64,000 bases of DNA from Psychroserpens sp. NJDZ02 (lineage in GTDB: Bacteria > Bacteroidota > Bacteroidia > Flavobacteriales > Flavobacteriaceae): positions 3,540,001 through 3,604,000 of the forward strand of contig NZ_CP039451.1 in assembly GCF_004843725.1 (NCBI RefSeq), given 5' to 3'. Shown here piece by piece: positions 7,131 through 13,773 of the stretch (position 1 is the first letter of the stretch; every line of letters starts with the position of its first letter). The notes below the pieces were generated by a model. The model searched no databases. It was not told the DNA's origin and worked only from the letters and a program-made list of their open reading frames with translations. The position numbers were made by a program, and so were the translations under genes.

Positions 7131-8378
7131 TTATTTTATAATTTCTAATTTCAAATGACTTGGTTGTCTTGTGTACCATCTTATCGCTTGTGAACTGGCT
7201 TCTTTCATAAAATCATTCAATTCTGTGTATTCTGAAGATTGAACTTCTTCTCCTGTCAAATTGAAATTTGATTTAGCGTGAACAACTTTATTTCTTGTTT
7301 TGTAAATAATTTTTCCAGCAATATTACAGGCTGTTGTTATTTTTTGCTTGTCCGTTGTATAATCTAAATCTTTGGATTGAATATTTGACTTAATTTTTTT
7401 CTTAAGAGATTCAGGAAGTTTTGAAAACAAGCCAACAAAATCAAAACAGGTATTGAAAGAAGCTTTTATTAAATCTTCATCATTATATCTGTCACGCATT
7501 GAATGAGCCAATGTGAAAATTGAACGAATATAATCTCCATCTTCAAATGAACTTTTAGGTGCATCTAATTTTTTTCGCATCAGTTCATTTGCCTCAATAT
7601 TAACTGCGATTGGTGAAAAATGTTCGAGAACTTTATAAAAATTCAAAAATTTAAGTTCTGGGTCTTTAATTTGTATTGCCGAAACAAAGAACTCCATTCC
7701 GATATTATATGGTTCCAATTCTCGCAAATCAGCCACATCTGCTTCTGCAATTTCTCCAGTTATGTCGTATAAATCATAAATTGGATTTCTAATTTCGGAA
7801 AACGTAACTGCAATATTTACTGTGTCGGCAACTTCAAAAATATAAGAGTTAATTAATTTCAGTTCTTCTTCTTTACTTAAAATATCATTTTCAGTTTCAT
7901 AGTCAATTTCTATTGACATATATGGGGAAACAGTTCCCCAATCATCTTTTTCGTATTCTCCCAATTTTGTAGCTGCGAGTCCAACTATAATAGATTCGTG
8001 AATTAAACTTATTGTAACTCCTTTTGTGTTGGTGTATAAAGAATGTAACGATAAAATATGTTCATCTGTAAATTCATTAGCGCTTACTATATAATACCTT
8101 GTTAATTTGGTTTTAATATAACTGCTATCAACTACTTCTATGGTTTTAATTTCTTCGATTAAATCAATAAATTCATCAACCTCGATAAAAGTATAATCTC
8201 CTTCTCCTGGAAAATAAATTTCAAGTCCTTCAATATCTTCTTCTTCCTCAACAATTTCTTTTATTCGTTCATCAGAATATATCAGCTCTTCATTGTCATC
8301 AGCTATTTCTGGACAAAAGTCAAAAATGGCTTTAATTCCTTCATTAACTTTTTCTAACTGTTCTTTGTTTAGTGTCAT
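7131..8378 (-). CDS. HEPN-domain protein, possible defence RNase
   Basis: The product is 415 aa, strongly acidic in the first 75 residues. Near the C-terminus KTRNKVVHAKSNFN contains R-N-x3-H (Arg362, His367), the Rx4-6H signature of HEPN domains, many of which are RNases in toxin or antiviral systems. The middle part (about 80-250) has no domain I recognise. It sits between two mobile elements: the group II intron ends 9 bases after its stop, and an IS3 element is inserted 6 bases before its ATG. Its original promoter is therefore cut off unless the IS reads into it; the IS transposase is in the same direction. Confidence 0.75.
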   Translation of the reverse strand: MTLNKEQLEKVNEGIKAIFDFCPEIADDNEELIYSDERIKEIVEEEEDIEGLEIYFPGEGDYTFIEVDEFIDLIEEIKTIEVVDSSYIKTKLTRYYIVSANEFTDEHILSLHSLYTNTKGVTISLIHESIIVGLAATKLGEYEKDDWGTVSPYMSIEIDYETENDILSKEEELKLINSYIFEVADTVNIAVTFSEIRNPIYDLYDITGEIAEADVADLRELEPYNIGMEFFVSAIQIKDPELKFLNFYKVLEHFSPIAVNIEANELMRKKLDAPKSSFEDGDYIRSIFTLAHSMRDRYNDEDLIKASFNTCFDFVGLFSKLPESLKKKIKSNIQSKDLDYTTDKQKITTACNIAGKIIYKTRNKVVHAKSNFNLTGEEVQSSEYTELNDFMKEASSQAIRWYTRQPSHLKLEIIK

Positions 8379-8422
8379 TTTTAATGTCTTGTCCTGAAAT
8401 ATGGCTACAGGTTAAAATTGAA

Positions 8423-9295
8423 TTAAGCTGATAATTTATATACCATATTAGGTGTTTTATAATCTAAAGATAAATGTAATCTAACTTCGTTGTATAAATT
8501 AATTGCATTTTTTGCAGCTCTCTTTGCGTGACTCACGTTATCAAAGGTTTGGTCGAGATAAAATTCATCTTTTAAAATTCCATTTACGCGTTCTGCCATT
8601 GCGTTTTCGTAACAATGATTTTCTTCTGTCATACTAATATCTATTTTTTTTCTTTTGAGTATTTGTGTATAAACATTGCTACAATACTGTATTCCTCTGT
8701 CTGAATGATGTATTAATTCTTTGATATTTTTAGCTTGATAAATAGCCTTATTAAGCGCTCTCACACATCCTTTGAGTTCCAAGCTATCACTAATATCATA
8801 ACCAACTATTTTCCTTGAATGCATATCTGTTATTAAAGCCAGGTAGCAAAAGCCCTTTATGGTTCTAATGTATGTGATATCAGATACCCAAACTTGGTTA
8901 GCTCTAGTAACTTCTAAGTCTTTAATGATGTTATTATATTTGTAAAAACGATGATAAGAGTTTGTAGTTCTAGCACTGGTTTTCCTTCTAAGTGTCAGCA
9001 TTTGATGTTTTCTAAGCACATTAAATAAAGTATCTCTACCAACTTTAATCTTGGCTTTATTAAAATCGGCCTTTAATGATTTTACAAGTTTTCTCACGCC
9101 TTCTCTAGGAAGGGATTTGCGTCTTTTTCTAACGATATTAATAATCTGTAGTTCTAGGTTTAAACGCTTATCAGCTCTGTTTTTATGCTTGTAATAAGCA
9201 TTGCGTTTAAGTCCAAAACAATGGGTTATAGTTGTCAAAGAAGCAAATCCCTTAGATTTCTCTTTGGCTTTTATTAAGGCTTTATACTTAACTTT
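8423..9295 (-). CDS. IS3-family transposase, OrfB (made as an OrfAB frameshift product)
   Basis: This is the catalytic part of the transposase with an rve integrase fold. The DDE residues appear in order: WVSDITYIRT (Asp), IHHSDRGIQYCS (Asp) and CYENAMAERVNGILKDEF (Glu), with the usual HSDRG and NAMAE contexts. An N-terminal HTH_21-type segment with a Lys/Arg-rich patch precedes them. No good ATG starts the frame; reading back, it stays open to the A9-G run at 9292-9301 where it meets orfA in the other frame. Production by -1 frameshifting is therefore expected. A TTG at 9236-9238 is the only alternative start noted. Confidence 0.9.
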   Translation of the reverse strand, partial: KVKYKALIKAKEKSKGFASLTTITHCFGLKRNAYYKHKNRADKRLNLELQIINIVRKRRKSLPREGVRKLVKSLKADFNKAKIKVGRDTLFNVLRKHQMLTLRRKTSARTTNSYHRFYKYNNIIKDLEVTRANQVWVSDITYIRTIKGFCYLALITDMHSRKIVGYDISDSLELKGCVRALNKAIYQAKNIKELIHHSDRGIQYCSNVYTQILKRKKIDISMTEENHCYENAMAERVNGILKDEFYLDQTFDNVSHAKRAAKNAINLYNEVRLHLSLDYKTPNMVYKLSA

Positions 9296-9645
9296 TTTTT
9301 TAGTTCAGCAATAGATTTATAACCTAAATCTTCAGCAGCTACTTCTAGATAGGATTCTTCTACCATAGCATCGAGATCCTTTTTAAGTAGTAACTTTTTA
9401 AGCTGTTCAATTTCTTTTTGAAGTGCTTTAATTCTAGATATTTCGTCTTTTGTTTCCACTTTTACTCTGGTGTTCATTAAGTCTTTACGATTGTACTTTT
9501 TAATCCACACGTTCACAGTTGTAGGTGCAATAGAGTAGAGTTTACAAAGTTCACTCTTTGTGTGTTTTCCGATTGTAAGTTCGGCTAAAATTTTTAACTT
9601 AAAAGGTTCGCTGTAACGTCTAATTACTTTGTCATTTCTATACAT
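9274..9645 (-). CDS. IS3-family transposase, OrfA
   Basis: The product is 123 aa. Residues 10-50 form a helix-turn-helix (EPFKLKILAELTIGKHTKSE and TTVNVWIKKY) that binds the IS ends. Residues about 65-110 are a Leu/Lys/Glu-rich coiled coil (RIKALQKEIEQLKKLL), the usual multimerisation zipper. The gene starts 39 bases inside the right IS end and ends inside the overlap with orfB. The last sense codons include the slippery A-run. Confidence 0.9.
   Translation of the reverse strand: MYRNDKVIRRYSEPFKLKILAELTIGKHTKSELCKLYSIAPTTVNVWIKKYNRKDLMNTRVKVETKDEISRIKALQKEIEQLKKLLLKKDLDAMVEESYLEVAAEDLGYKSIAELKKKLSIKP
9292..9301 (-). promoter_or_regulatory. Slippery site for -1 frameshift between orfA and orfB
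   Basis: On the coding strand nine A residues are followed by G, containing the classical A-AAA-AAG heptamer. OrfA ends 16 bases further on, and orfB continues in the -1 frame with no stop in between. Confidence 0.8.
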
Positions 9646-9749
9646 AATGTTTAAAATTATGTAGCCTTATTTCAGGACGGGTCATAATTATTGCCAACGT
9701 TGTTCTTTACTTTATACTCATTACAAAAGTAGTTATTACTTTTACTAGG

Positions 9750-9890
9750 AAACAAGAGGAGAACTAGAACGTTGTTTAGAATAATAGTTCCACTATACGT
9801 ATAAGTCCTCTTGTCTTTCTTAGGTTGCTTTAGGACCATTTGGAATACCAGGAATCACTTCCTAATAAAGGTGATAGTCATAGCAACATT
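9750..9890 (+). ncRNA. Candidate bridge RNA of the IS110 element
   Basis: Two stem-loops precede the recombinase gene. The first is closed by ACAAGAGGA (9752-9760) and TCCTCTTGT (9806-9814) with an inner GAACTA/TAGTTC stem. Its 3' internal loop carries TATACGT (9794-9800), the complement of the target's right half ACGTATA (10964-10970). The second is closed by GTTGCT (9824-9829) and AGCAAC (9882-9887); its 5' internal loop carries TTGGAATAC (9840-9848), identical to the element's right end (10957-10965). This matches the target-loop and donor-loop layout of IS621-type bridge RNAs. The left-target guide is weak (AACGT only), and no right-donor guide was found. Confidence 0.6.
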
Positions 9891-9931
9891 TATTAATCAT
9901 TCCTCTTTGAGTAGGAACAATATTTAAAAAT

Positions 9932-10924
9932 ATGAAAAAATATGTAGATGTTATCGGTATTGATGTATCTAAATTAACAATTGATGCACATATTTATAAT
10001 AGAGGCGTTCACCGTGTGTTTTCCAATACTTCAAAAGGTTACAAAGCCCTATTATCTTGGGTCGAAAAGCACCTTGGTAAAGACCTCTGTTTTTTCTGTT
10101 TTGAGAATACAGGTCATTACTCTACAAATCTTAGTGTTTATTTATCAGAAAACAACATAGATTATGTAGAAGAAAGTCCTTTGACCATTAAACGATCTTC
10201 TGGAATTGTTAGAGGAAAAATAGATCAGCTTGATTCCGCAATGATTGCGAGATATGCATGGCTTTACAAAGAAGAGTTGACTCTAAGTAGTCCAAAAGCG
10301 CAAGATATTCAAGAGTTAGGACGTTTGTTATCCTTTAGAGAACAGTTAGTACGAGACCGTACAGGTAAGATGAGTAGTCTTAAAGAAATGCAGACCTTGC
10401 TTAGTAGTCCATCGACTGATGATTGTTGTATAATTGTCAAAAAGATGATTCATTATCTAACAAAACAAATTACAACACTTGAGCAAAGTATTAAAAAACT
10501 AATACGAAGTGATGAGTTATTGGAAAAGAATTATCAACTTTTAAATACCTTAAAAGGGGTTGGTCTAATATTATCTTGTCAATTGTTATACCACACGAAC
10601 AATTTTAAGCGATTTGATAGTTGGCGTCAGTTTTCAAGTTATTGTGGTGTAGCTCCTTTTGAGCACAGTTCAGGAACCAGTATTTACCGGAAAAACAGAA
10701 TTCATAAGATAGGAGACCGGAAAATGAAAACACTCTTAACACTTGCCAGTGTTAGCGCAATACAGTGCGATAAAGAATTAAAACAGTATTACGAGAAAAA
10801 AGTTGCAGAAGGTAAACCAAAACTGGTAGCTTTAAATAATGTTAGAAATAAGATTTTGTCAAGAGCTTTCGCAGTGGTAAAAAGAGGAACACCTTATGTC
10901 GAATTACAAAAATTTGCAGCATAG
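9932..10924 (+). CDS. IS110-family recombinase (DEDD transposase)
   Basis: The product is 330 aa, the normal family length. The N-terminal RuvC-like DEDD domain shows IGIDVSKLTIDAH (Asp), FCFENTGHYS (Glu) and DQLDSAMIARYAW (Asp, Asp). A coiled linker spans about 130-190. The C-terminal Tnp20 domain shows LNTLKGVGLILSCQLL and YCGVAPFEHSSGTSIYR, which includes the presumed catalytic Ser. The family recombines DNA guided by an RNA from the element's non-coding end. The gene looks intact. Its C-terminus resembles the transposase tail at the window's left edge. Confidence 0.92.
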   Translation: MKKYVDVIGIDVSKLTIDAHIYNRGVHRVFSNTSKGYKALLSWVEKHLGKDLCFFCFENTGHYSTNLSVYLSENNIDYVEESPLTIKRSSGIVRGKIDQLDSAMIARYAWLYKEELTLSSPKAQDIQELGRLLSFREQLVRDRTGKMSSLKEMQTLLSSPSTDDCCIIVKKMIHYLTKQITTLEQSIKKLIRSDELLEKNYQLLNTLKGVGLILSCQLLYHTNNFKRFDSWRQFSSYCGVAPFEHSSGTSIYRKNRIHKIGDRKMKTLLTLASVSAIQCDKELKQYYEKKVAEGKPKLVALNNVRNKILSRAFAVVKRGTPYVELQKFAA

Positions 10925-10965
10925 TAAAAAGGTCTTTAAATAATTAGGTTTTGACCTTGGAATAC

Positions 10966-11081
10966 GTATATGGTTTGTTGCGTGTTTCAAGCAACCAATT
11001 TAGTAAATAATTACGGACAAAGAAAGTCCGCGAGGACTTTCGTAAGTGGGCGAGAAGCCAGCAATAAATTATATACGTTGT
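10966..11081. other. Right part of the attC-like site between IS110 and group II intron
   Basis: The stretch TATATGGTTTGTTGC (from 10967) pairs with GCAATAAATTATATA (about 11061-11075), completing the outer arms of an attC-like dyad once IS110 is removed. Inside are the hairpin GTTGCGTGTTTCAAGCAAC (10977-10995) and GGACAAAGAAAGTCC (11022-11036). The arm ends TATACGTTGT exactly where the second group II intron starts. Confidence 0.55.
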
Positions 11082-11677
11082 GTGTGCCCAGCATGGGCAT
11101 CTTTTAATTTACGGAAAGGTAAATAATTAATCTAGAGGGTGCAAGTCCCTTATGCGCAGGAGTAACGTCTTGAAGCATTAGTAAGTCGCAAGGGTGGTAA
11201 TCGCGAGGTTACATCTGAAGGAAGCGAGACTACAAAACTCGGTACTGACGAACAGAAATCGTATACAGAGGCATAGTTATTCGGGTAAGCAAGCACATCA
11301 TTGTAACGCCCAAACAGTAACAAAAGGGTAATTATGTAGATACGGCAGTGATTGAGTGAAAGAGGATGCCATTACCTGGGGAGGTCTCCAAAGTTACGAG
11401 TTGACTATATGGAGAAGTCAGCAGAGGTCATAGTACTTACAGGAAACGAGTTGAGGCAATACCTCAGAAGGTCTCACAAGTAAGGAAGGGCTGAACGTAA
11501 TTCTCTTCAAAATTCGCATAGGAGCACTAGTGGTAGCCTATGCCTAAATTAGAAGATAGTGCCAAGGGTGAAAAGAGCTTTGGCGTGATGATTTACGAAC
11601 CGCCGTATACGAGACCCGTATGTACGGTGGTGTGAGAGGCGCACTCCGGCTATTTTAGTCGGAGCCGTCTACTCGAT
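11082..11677 (+). ncRNA. ORF-less group II intron (IIC-like), copy 2
   Basis: About 596 bases from GTGTGCCCAGCATGGGC to CTACTCGAT. It has the same domain I landmarks, domain V and domain VI as copy 1 and no maturase frame. Compared with copy 1 it differs in an early domain I stem (GGTAATCGCGAGGTTAC instead of GAAAACCGTGAGGTTTT) and lacks about 25 bases just after. Its 5' exon TATACGTTGT resembles TATACGGTGT of copy 1, consistent with the same exon-recognition rules. Ligated exons would read CGTTGT|TGCCCACAG. Confidence 0.85.
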
Positions 11678-11691
11678 TGCCCACAGTTGTT

Positions 11692-12330
11692 TTAAAGGGA
11701 TAAATAATTATTAAAAATTCTTTCCATGTCTTCATTATATTCATTCATTGTAGCTATAAATTTATTACCATTAGTATTTGAGGTAATTATGTCATCATCT
11801 AAAATGCTATTCCATATCAGATCACTGTAAATTGAGGTTTGAAGAACATTACAGAAATCTTTATATTCTGAAGAGATGTATTTAACCTCTAACATTATTT
11901 TCTTATATACTTTTTTACCTAATCCTAAATTTCTAAAAATCAAATCAACACCGTTTCCAGGGTTGTGAATTCTATTGTTATCGTTTTTATATATTTGAAT
12001 TTGAATTTTTAAGCCATCATAATTTTTTTTAATGTCGCCATAAACCTCATAACTATATAGGTTTTGTATTTCCTCTATATCTTCAATTTCCTCTAATTCA
12101 TTTAAGTCAATATTTTTTTCTAAAATTGAAGATAAATTGTTGTATATCAATAGAATATTTTCTGGAAAGATAATTTCGTATGTATCGTAAGAATCTGTTT
12201 CATTTTTTTTTAAAGAGAGTTCGTCATATTTCAAATTTTTCAGCAAATTAAGAAGTGTACTTTTTGAACTTTTGATTTGGTTTAAAACTTCTTTAACTTT
12301 TTTTGCATTTTGGATTCTTACATTTGGCAT
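11692..12330 (-). CDS. Hypothetical cassette protein
   Basis: The product is 212 aa with no signal peptide and no membrane segment, so it is probably cytoplasmic. The first 60 residues are Lys/Leu-rich helices (VKEVLNQIKSSKSTLLNLL); an acidic stretch ELEEIEDIEEIQ lies near 80-92. The C-terminal half mixes strands and helices and includes RIHNPGNGVDLIFRNLGLG, which looks like a fold core, but I do not recognise a family. The gene ends 14 bases after the group II intron and is the last clear cassette before core genes. Its codon use is as AT-rich as the rest of the island. Confidence 0.65.
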   Translation of the reverse strand: MPNVRIQNAKKVKEVLNQIKSSKSTLLNLLKNLKYDELSLKKNETDSYDTYEIIFPENILLIYNNLSSILEKNIDLNELEEIEDIEEIQNLYSYEVYGDIKKNYDGLKIQIQIYKNDNNRIHNPGNGVDLIFRNLGLGKKVYKKIMLEVKYISSEYKDFCNVLQTSIYSDLIWNSILDDDIITSNTNGNKFIATMNEYNEDMERIFNNYLSL

Positions 12331-12399
12331 ATTTAATAATTTGAAAATATTTTTGTTAAGTTGTTTGGATACAGCATTCTTGGATTCAGTTTTTCTATT

Positions 12400-12470
12400 G
12401 TGGGCAACTCGTTATATGGAAACTTTTGTTGCGGATATCCCCTAAATATTGCGGGATATCCGCACTTTTT
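12400..12470. repeat. Cassette junction with perfect hairpin, related to 888-970
   Basis: GGGCAACTCGTTATATGG is followed by GCGGATATCCC (12431-12441), a short loop and GGGATATCCGC (12453-12463), an exact 11-bp stem, then CACTTTTTGTTC. The segment at 888-970 has the same order (GTTATATAGCAAC, ATATCCCCTAAA, GCGGGATATCCGCACTTTT). It probably marks the last cassette junction on the right side of the island. Confidence 0.6.
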
Positions 12471-12916
12471 GTTCCTGATTGTGGTTGTGAAAGGCGAAGC
12501 TACAATTTAAAAAATTGTCTCACAATACGTAGAACTACGTATATTTTTTCACGTTAAACTTGATCAAAAGTATAGTAACTATTTATAGTTGTTTTACGGA
12601 AAACCTCAATTTTGGTAAATATTTTCAAAATGCTTGAGCAACGATTTCTTTTTAATCGTTTGTAAAAGATAGCCAAAACTAACTGTGAGATTCTGTACTT
12701 GTTTTTTTGTAATTAAGAATAGATGATGTATCAATTGTGGTGCGTGCTGATAATCTAATGGTTGTTATTGTTGATAAGCTTAAATTACACGCGTTTTAGT
12801 TTAAGAAGTGATATGTGTTTAACCTTTGTATGGTAATGGGCTTAAAATAGGTTGTAATACAGCGTATATAAAAAGGGAGTGTTTACTAACAAAGCGATAG
12901 GTTGCTTGTTTTTTGA
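12471..12916. other. Intergenic stretch, no gene seen
   Basis: AT-rich DNA with several short palindromes (ACGTAGAACTACGT at about 12,526-12,541; ACGATTTCTTTTTAATCGT at 12,641-12,659). No frame with protein-like composition was found on either strand. It is the transition from the cassette island to core genes. Confidence 0.4.
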
Positions 12917-13118
12917 CTACGGTGTTTGTGCTGTGTTTTTATTTAGTTTGTCAATGGCTAATGCTTTTTTATAAAATGCTCTAAAATCGTTTTGATTATA
13001 TTTTACTTGCATGGGAGATAACACATCATATAATCCTAAACGACACCAGTCCCAAAGCACAGTGTCAAAATTATAGGTGTATATAAGTATCAAGATTGTA
13101 AAGTATCCTACTGTTTTT
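12917..13118 (-). pseudogene. Remnant of an unidentified protein gene (C-terminal piece)
   Basis: A minus-strand frame of about 65 codons reads like real protein: YTYNFDTVLWDWCRLGLYD, then VKYNQNDFRAFYKKALAID. It ends in TAG at 12917-12919. There is no ATG before an upstream in-frame stop at 13119-13121; only a TTG at 13092-13094 and an internal ATG exist. The Trp/Tyr-rich composition is unlike random AT-rich DNA, so this is probably the 3' end of a lost gene. No family was recognised. Confidence 0.4.
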
Positions 13119-13134
13119 TAATATAGACATAAAA

Positions 13135-13161
13135 AAAAGCATCCTTAATGGATGCTTTTTA
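13135..13161. terminator. Rho-independent terminator
   Basis: AAAAAGCATCC (13135-13145), loop TTAAT, GGATGCTTTTT (13151-13161): an 11-bp stem with A/T tails. It lies 20 bases past the stop of the minus-strand lipoprotein gene 13181-13756. Confidence 0.85.
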
Positions 13162-13180
13162 CTAAAAATAAATGTGTCGT

Positions 13181-13756
13181 TTATTGTATTTCAATAGGGA
13201 AAATAGCTATAACATCCGTTGCACCACCAGCATTAGTAATATCTCCACCGGCTACACCATCGGCAGATTTACTTGGTTCGTGACGTAAAATAATTGTCAA
13301 ATCTCCTTCTGTATCTGCATCAACTGTAGTTAAAGTAAATGCTAAACCTAATGGGTCGCCATTACCATCAACATCTAAATAAGTAAATGTCGCCATATCA
13401 TTTGATGTACTGTAAAAAAATTGATGATCGTTACTTTCTTCTTCAATTTCTTCATTAATCAATTCTGCAGGAGATACTGTTTCATTTAATAATACTAAAG
13501 TACCATTATAGGTTGTATTTAGGGCCAATGGAGACGATATATCATAAACAGGTGCGTCAGGTCCATCACCATCTAAATCACGGTACTCAAGGGTAATAGC
13601 TTCACTGCCTCCAACAGGTGTAAGTGTAGCGGTTAATGTTGTAATAACTTCTTCTTCATTGACAGGTTCTGGGTTTGTAGAATCGTCATCGTTAGAACAT
13701 GCTGTAAATACGACTAAAGCTAATAGTGCTAGAGATAATTGTTTTAAGTTTTTCAT
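13181..13756 (-). CDS. Lipoprotein co-encoded with a TonB receptor
   Basis: The product is 191 aa. The signal peptide and lipobox FTACSNDDD (Cys20) predict a lipid-anchored protein. The mature part begins with an acidic linker and then an all-beta domain with LEYRDLDGDGPDAPV and LDVDGNGDPLG, Asp-rich turns that could bind Ca or other metals, plus His in HQFFYS and RHEPSKS. NCBI-style annotation often calls such proteins 'type 1 periplasmic binding fold superfamily'. It follows the TonB receptor by 17 bases and probably works with it at the outer membrane, perhaps as a substrate-binding partner. Direct evidence for substrate is lacking. Confidence 0.78.
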   Translation of the reverse strand: MKNLKQLSLALLALVVFTACSNDDDSTNPEPVNEEEVITTLTATLTPVGGSEAITLEYRDLDGDGPDAPVYDISSPLALNTTYNGTLVLLNETVSPAELINEEIEEESNDHQFFYSTSNDMATFTYLDVDGNGDPLGLAFTLTTVDADTEGDLTIILRHEPSKSADGVAGGDITNAGGATDVIAIFPIEIQ

Positions 13757-13773
13757 TTTTTTAAAGTTTTGAG

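Larger units (their letters stand above)
8385..9684 (-). mobile_element. Intact IS3-family insertion sequence
   Basis: The element is 1300 bp, bounded by imperfect inverted repeats: TGTCTTGTCCTGAAATATGG at the left and the complement of TGACCCGTCCTGAAATAAGG at the right. It is flanked by 3-bp TAA repeats (8382-8384 and 9685-9687), which fits IS3-family target duplication. It contains orfA and orfB joined by a slippery A-run. Two truncated relatives lie at 3322-3563 and 4934-5176. It separates the HEPN gene from its upstream region. Confidence 0.92.
9699..10965 (+). mobile_element. IS110-family element inserted in an attC-like site
   Basis: The ends were inferred from the shared ACG: the left flank reads ATTGCCAACG and the right end GGAATACG, then TATATGG. 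Removing the element gives GCCAACGTATATGG, which pairs well with the site's other arm (ATATACGTTG at 11071-11080). A long non-coding left end (about 230 bases) and a short right end (about 40 bases) fit the IS110 group rather than IS1111. No terminal inverted repeats are visible, as expected for this group. The core is AC or CG; the shared trinucleotide prevents a choice. Confidence 0.75.

Noticed and set aside
9699..10965. IS1111-type element with subterminal inverted repeats
   Set aside because: No such repeats were found, and the long non-coding segment is on the left of the recombinase gene, as in the IS110 group.
1..13100. Calling the region a proven integron
   Set aside because: No integrase gene or attI site is visible, and the attC-like sites were judged by eye only; cassette array is used as a description.
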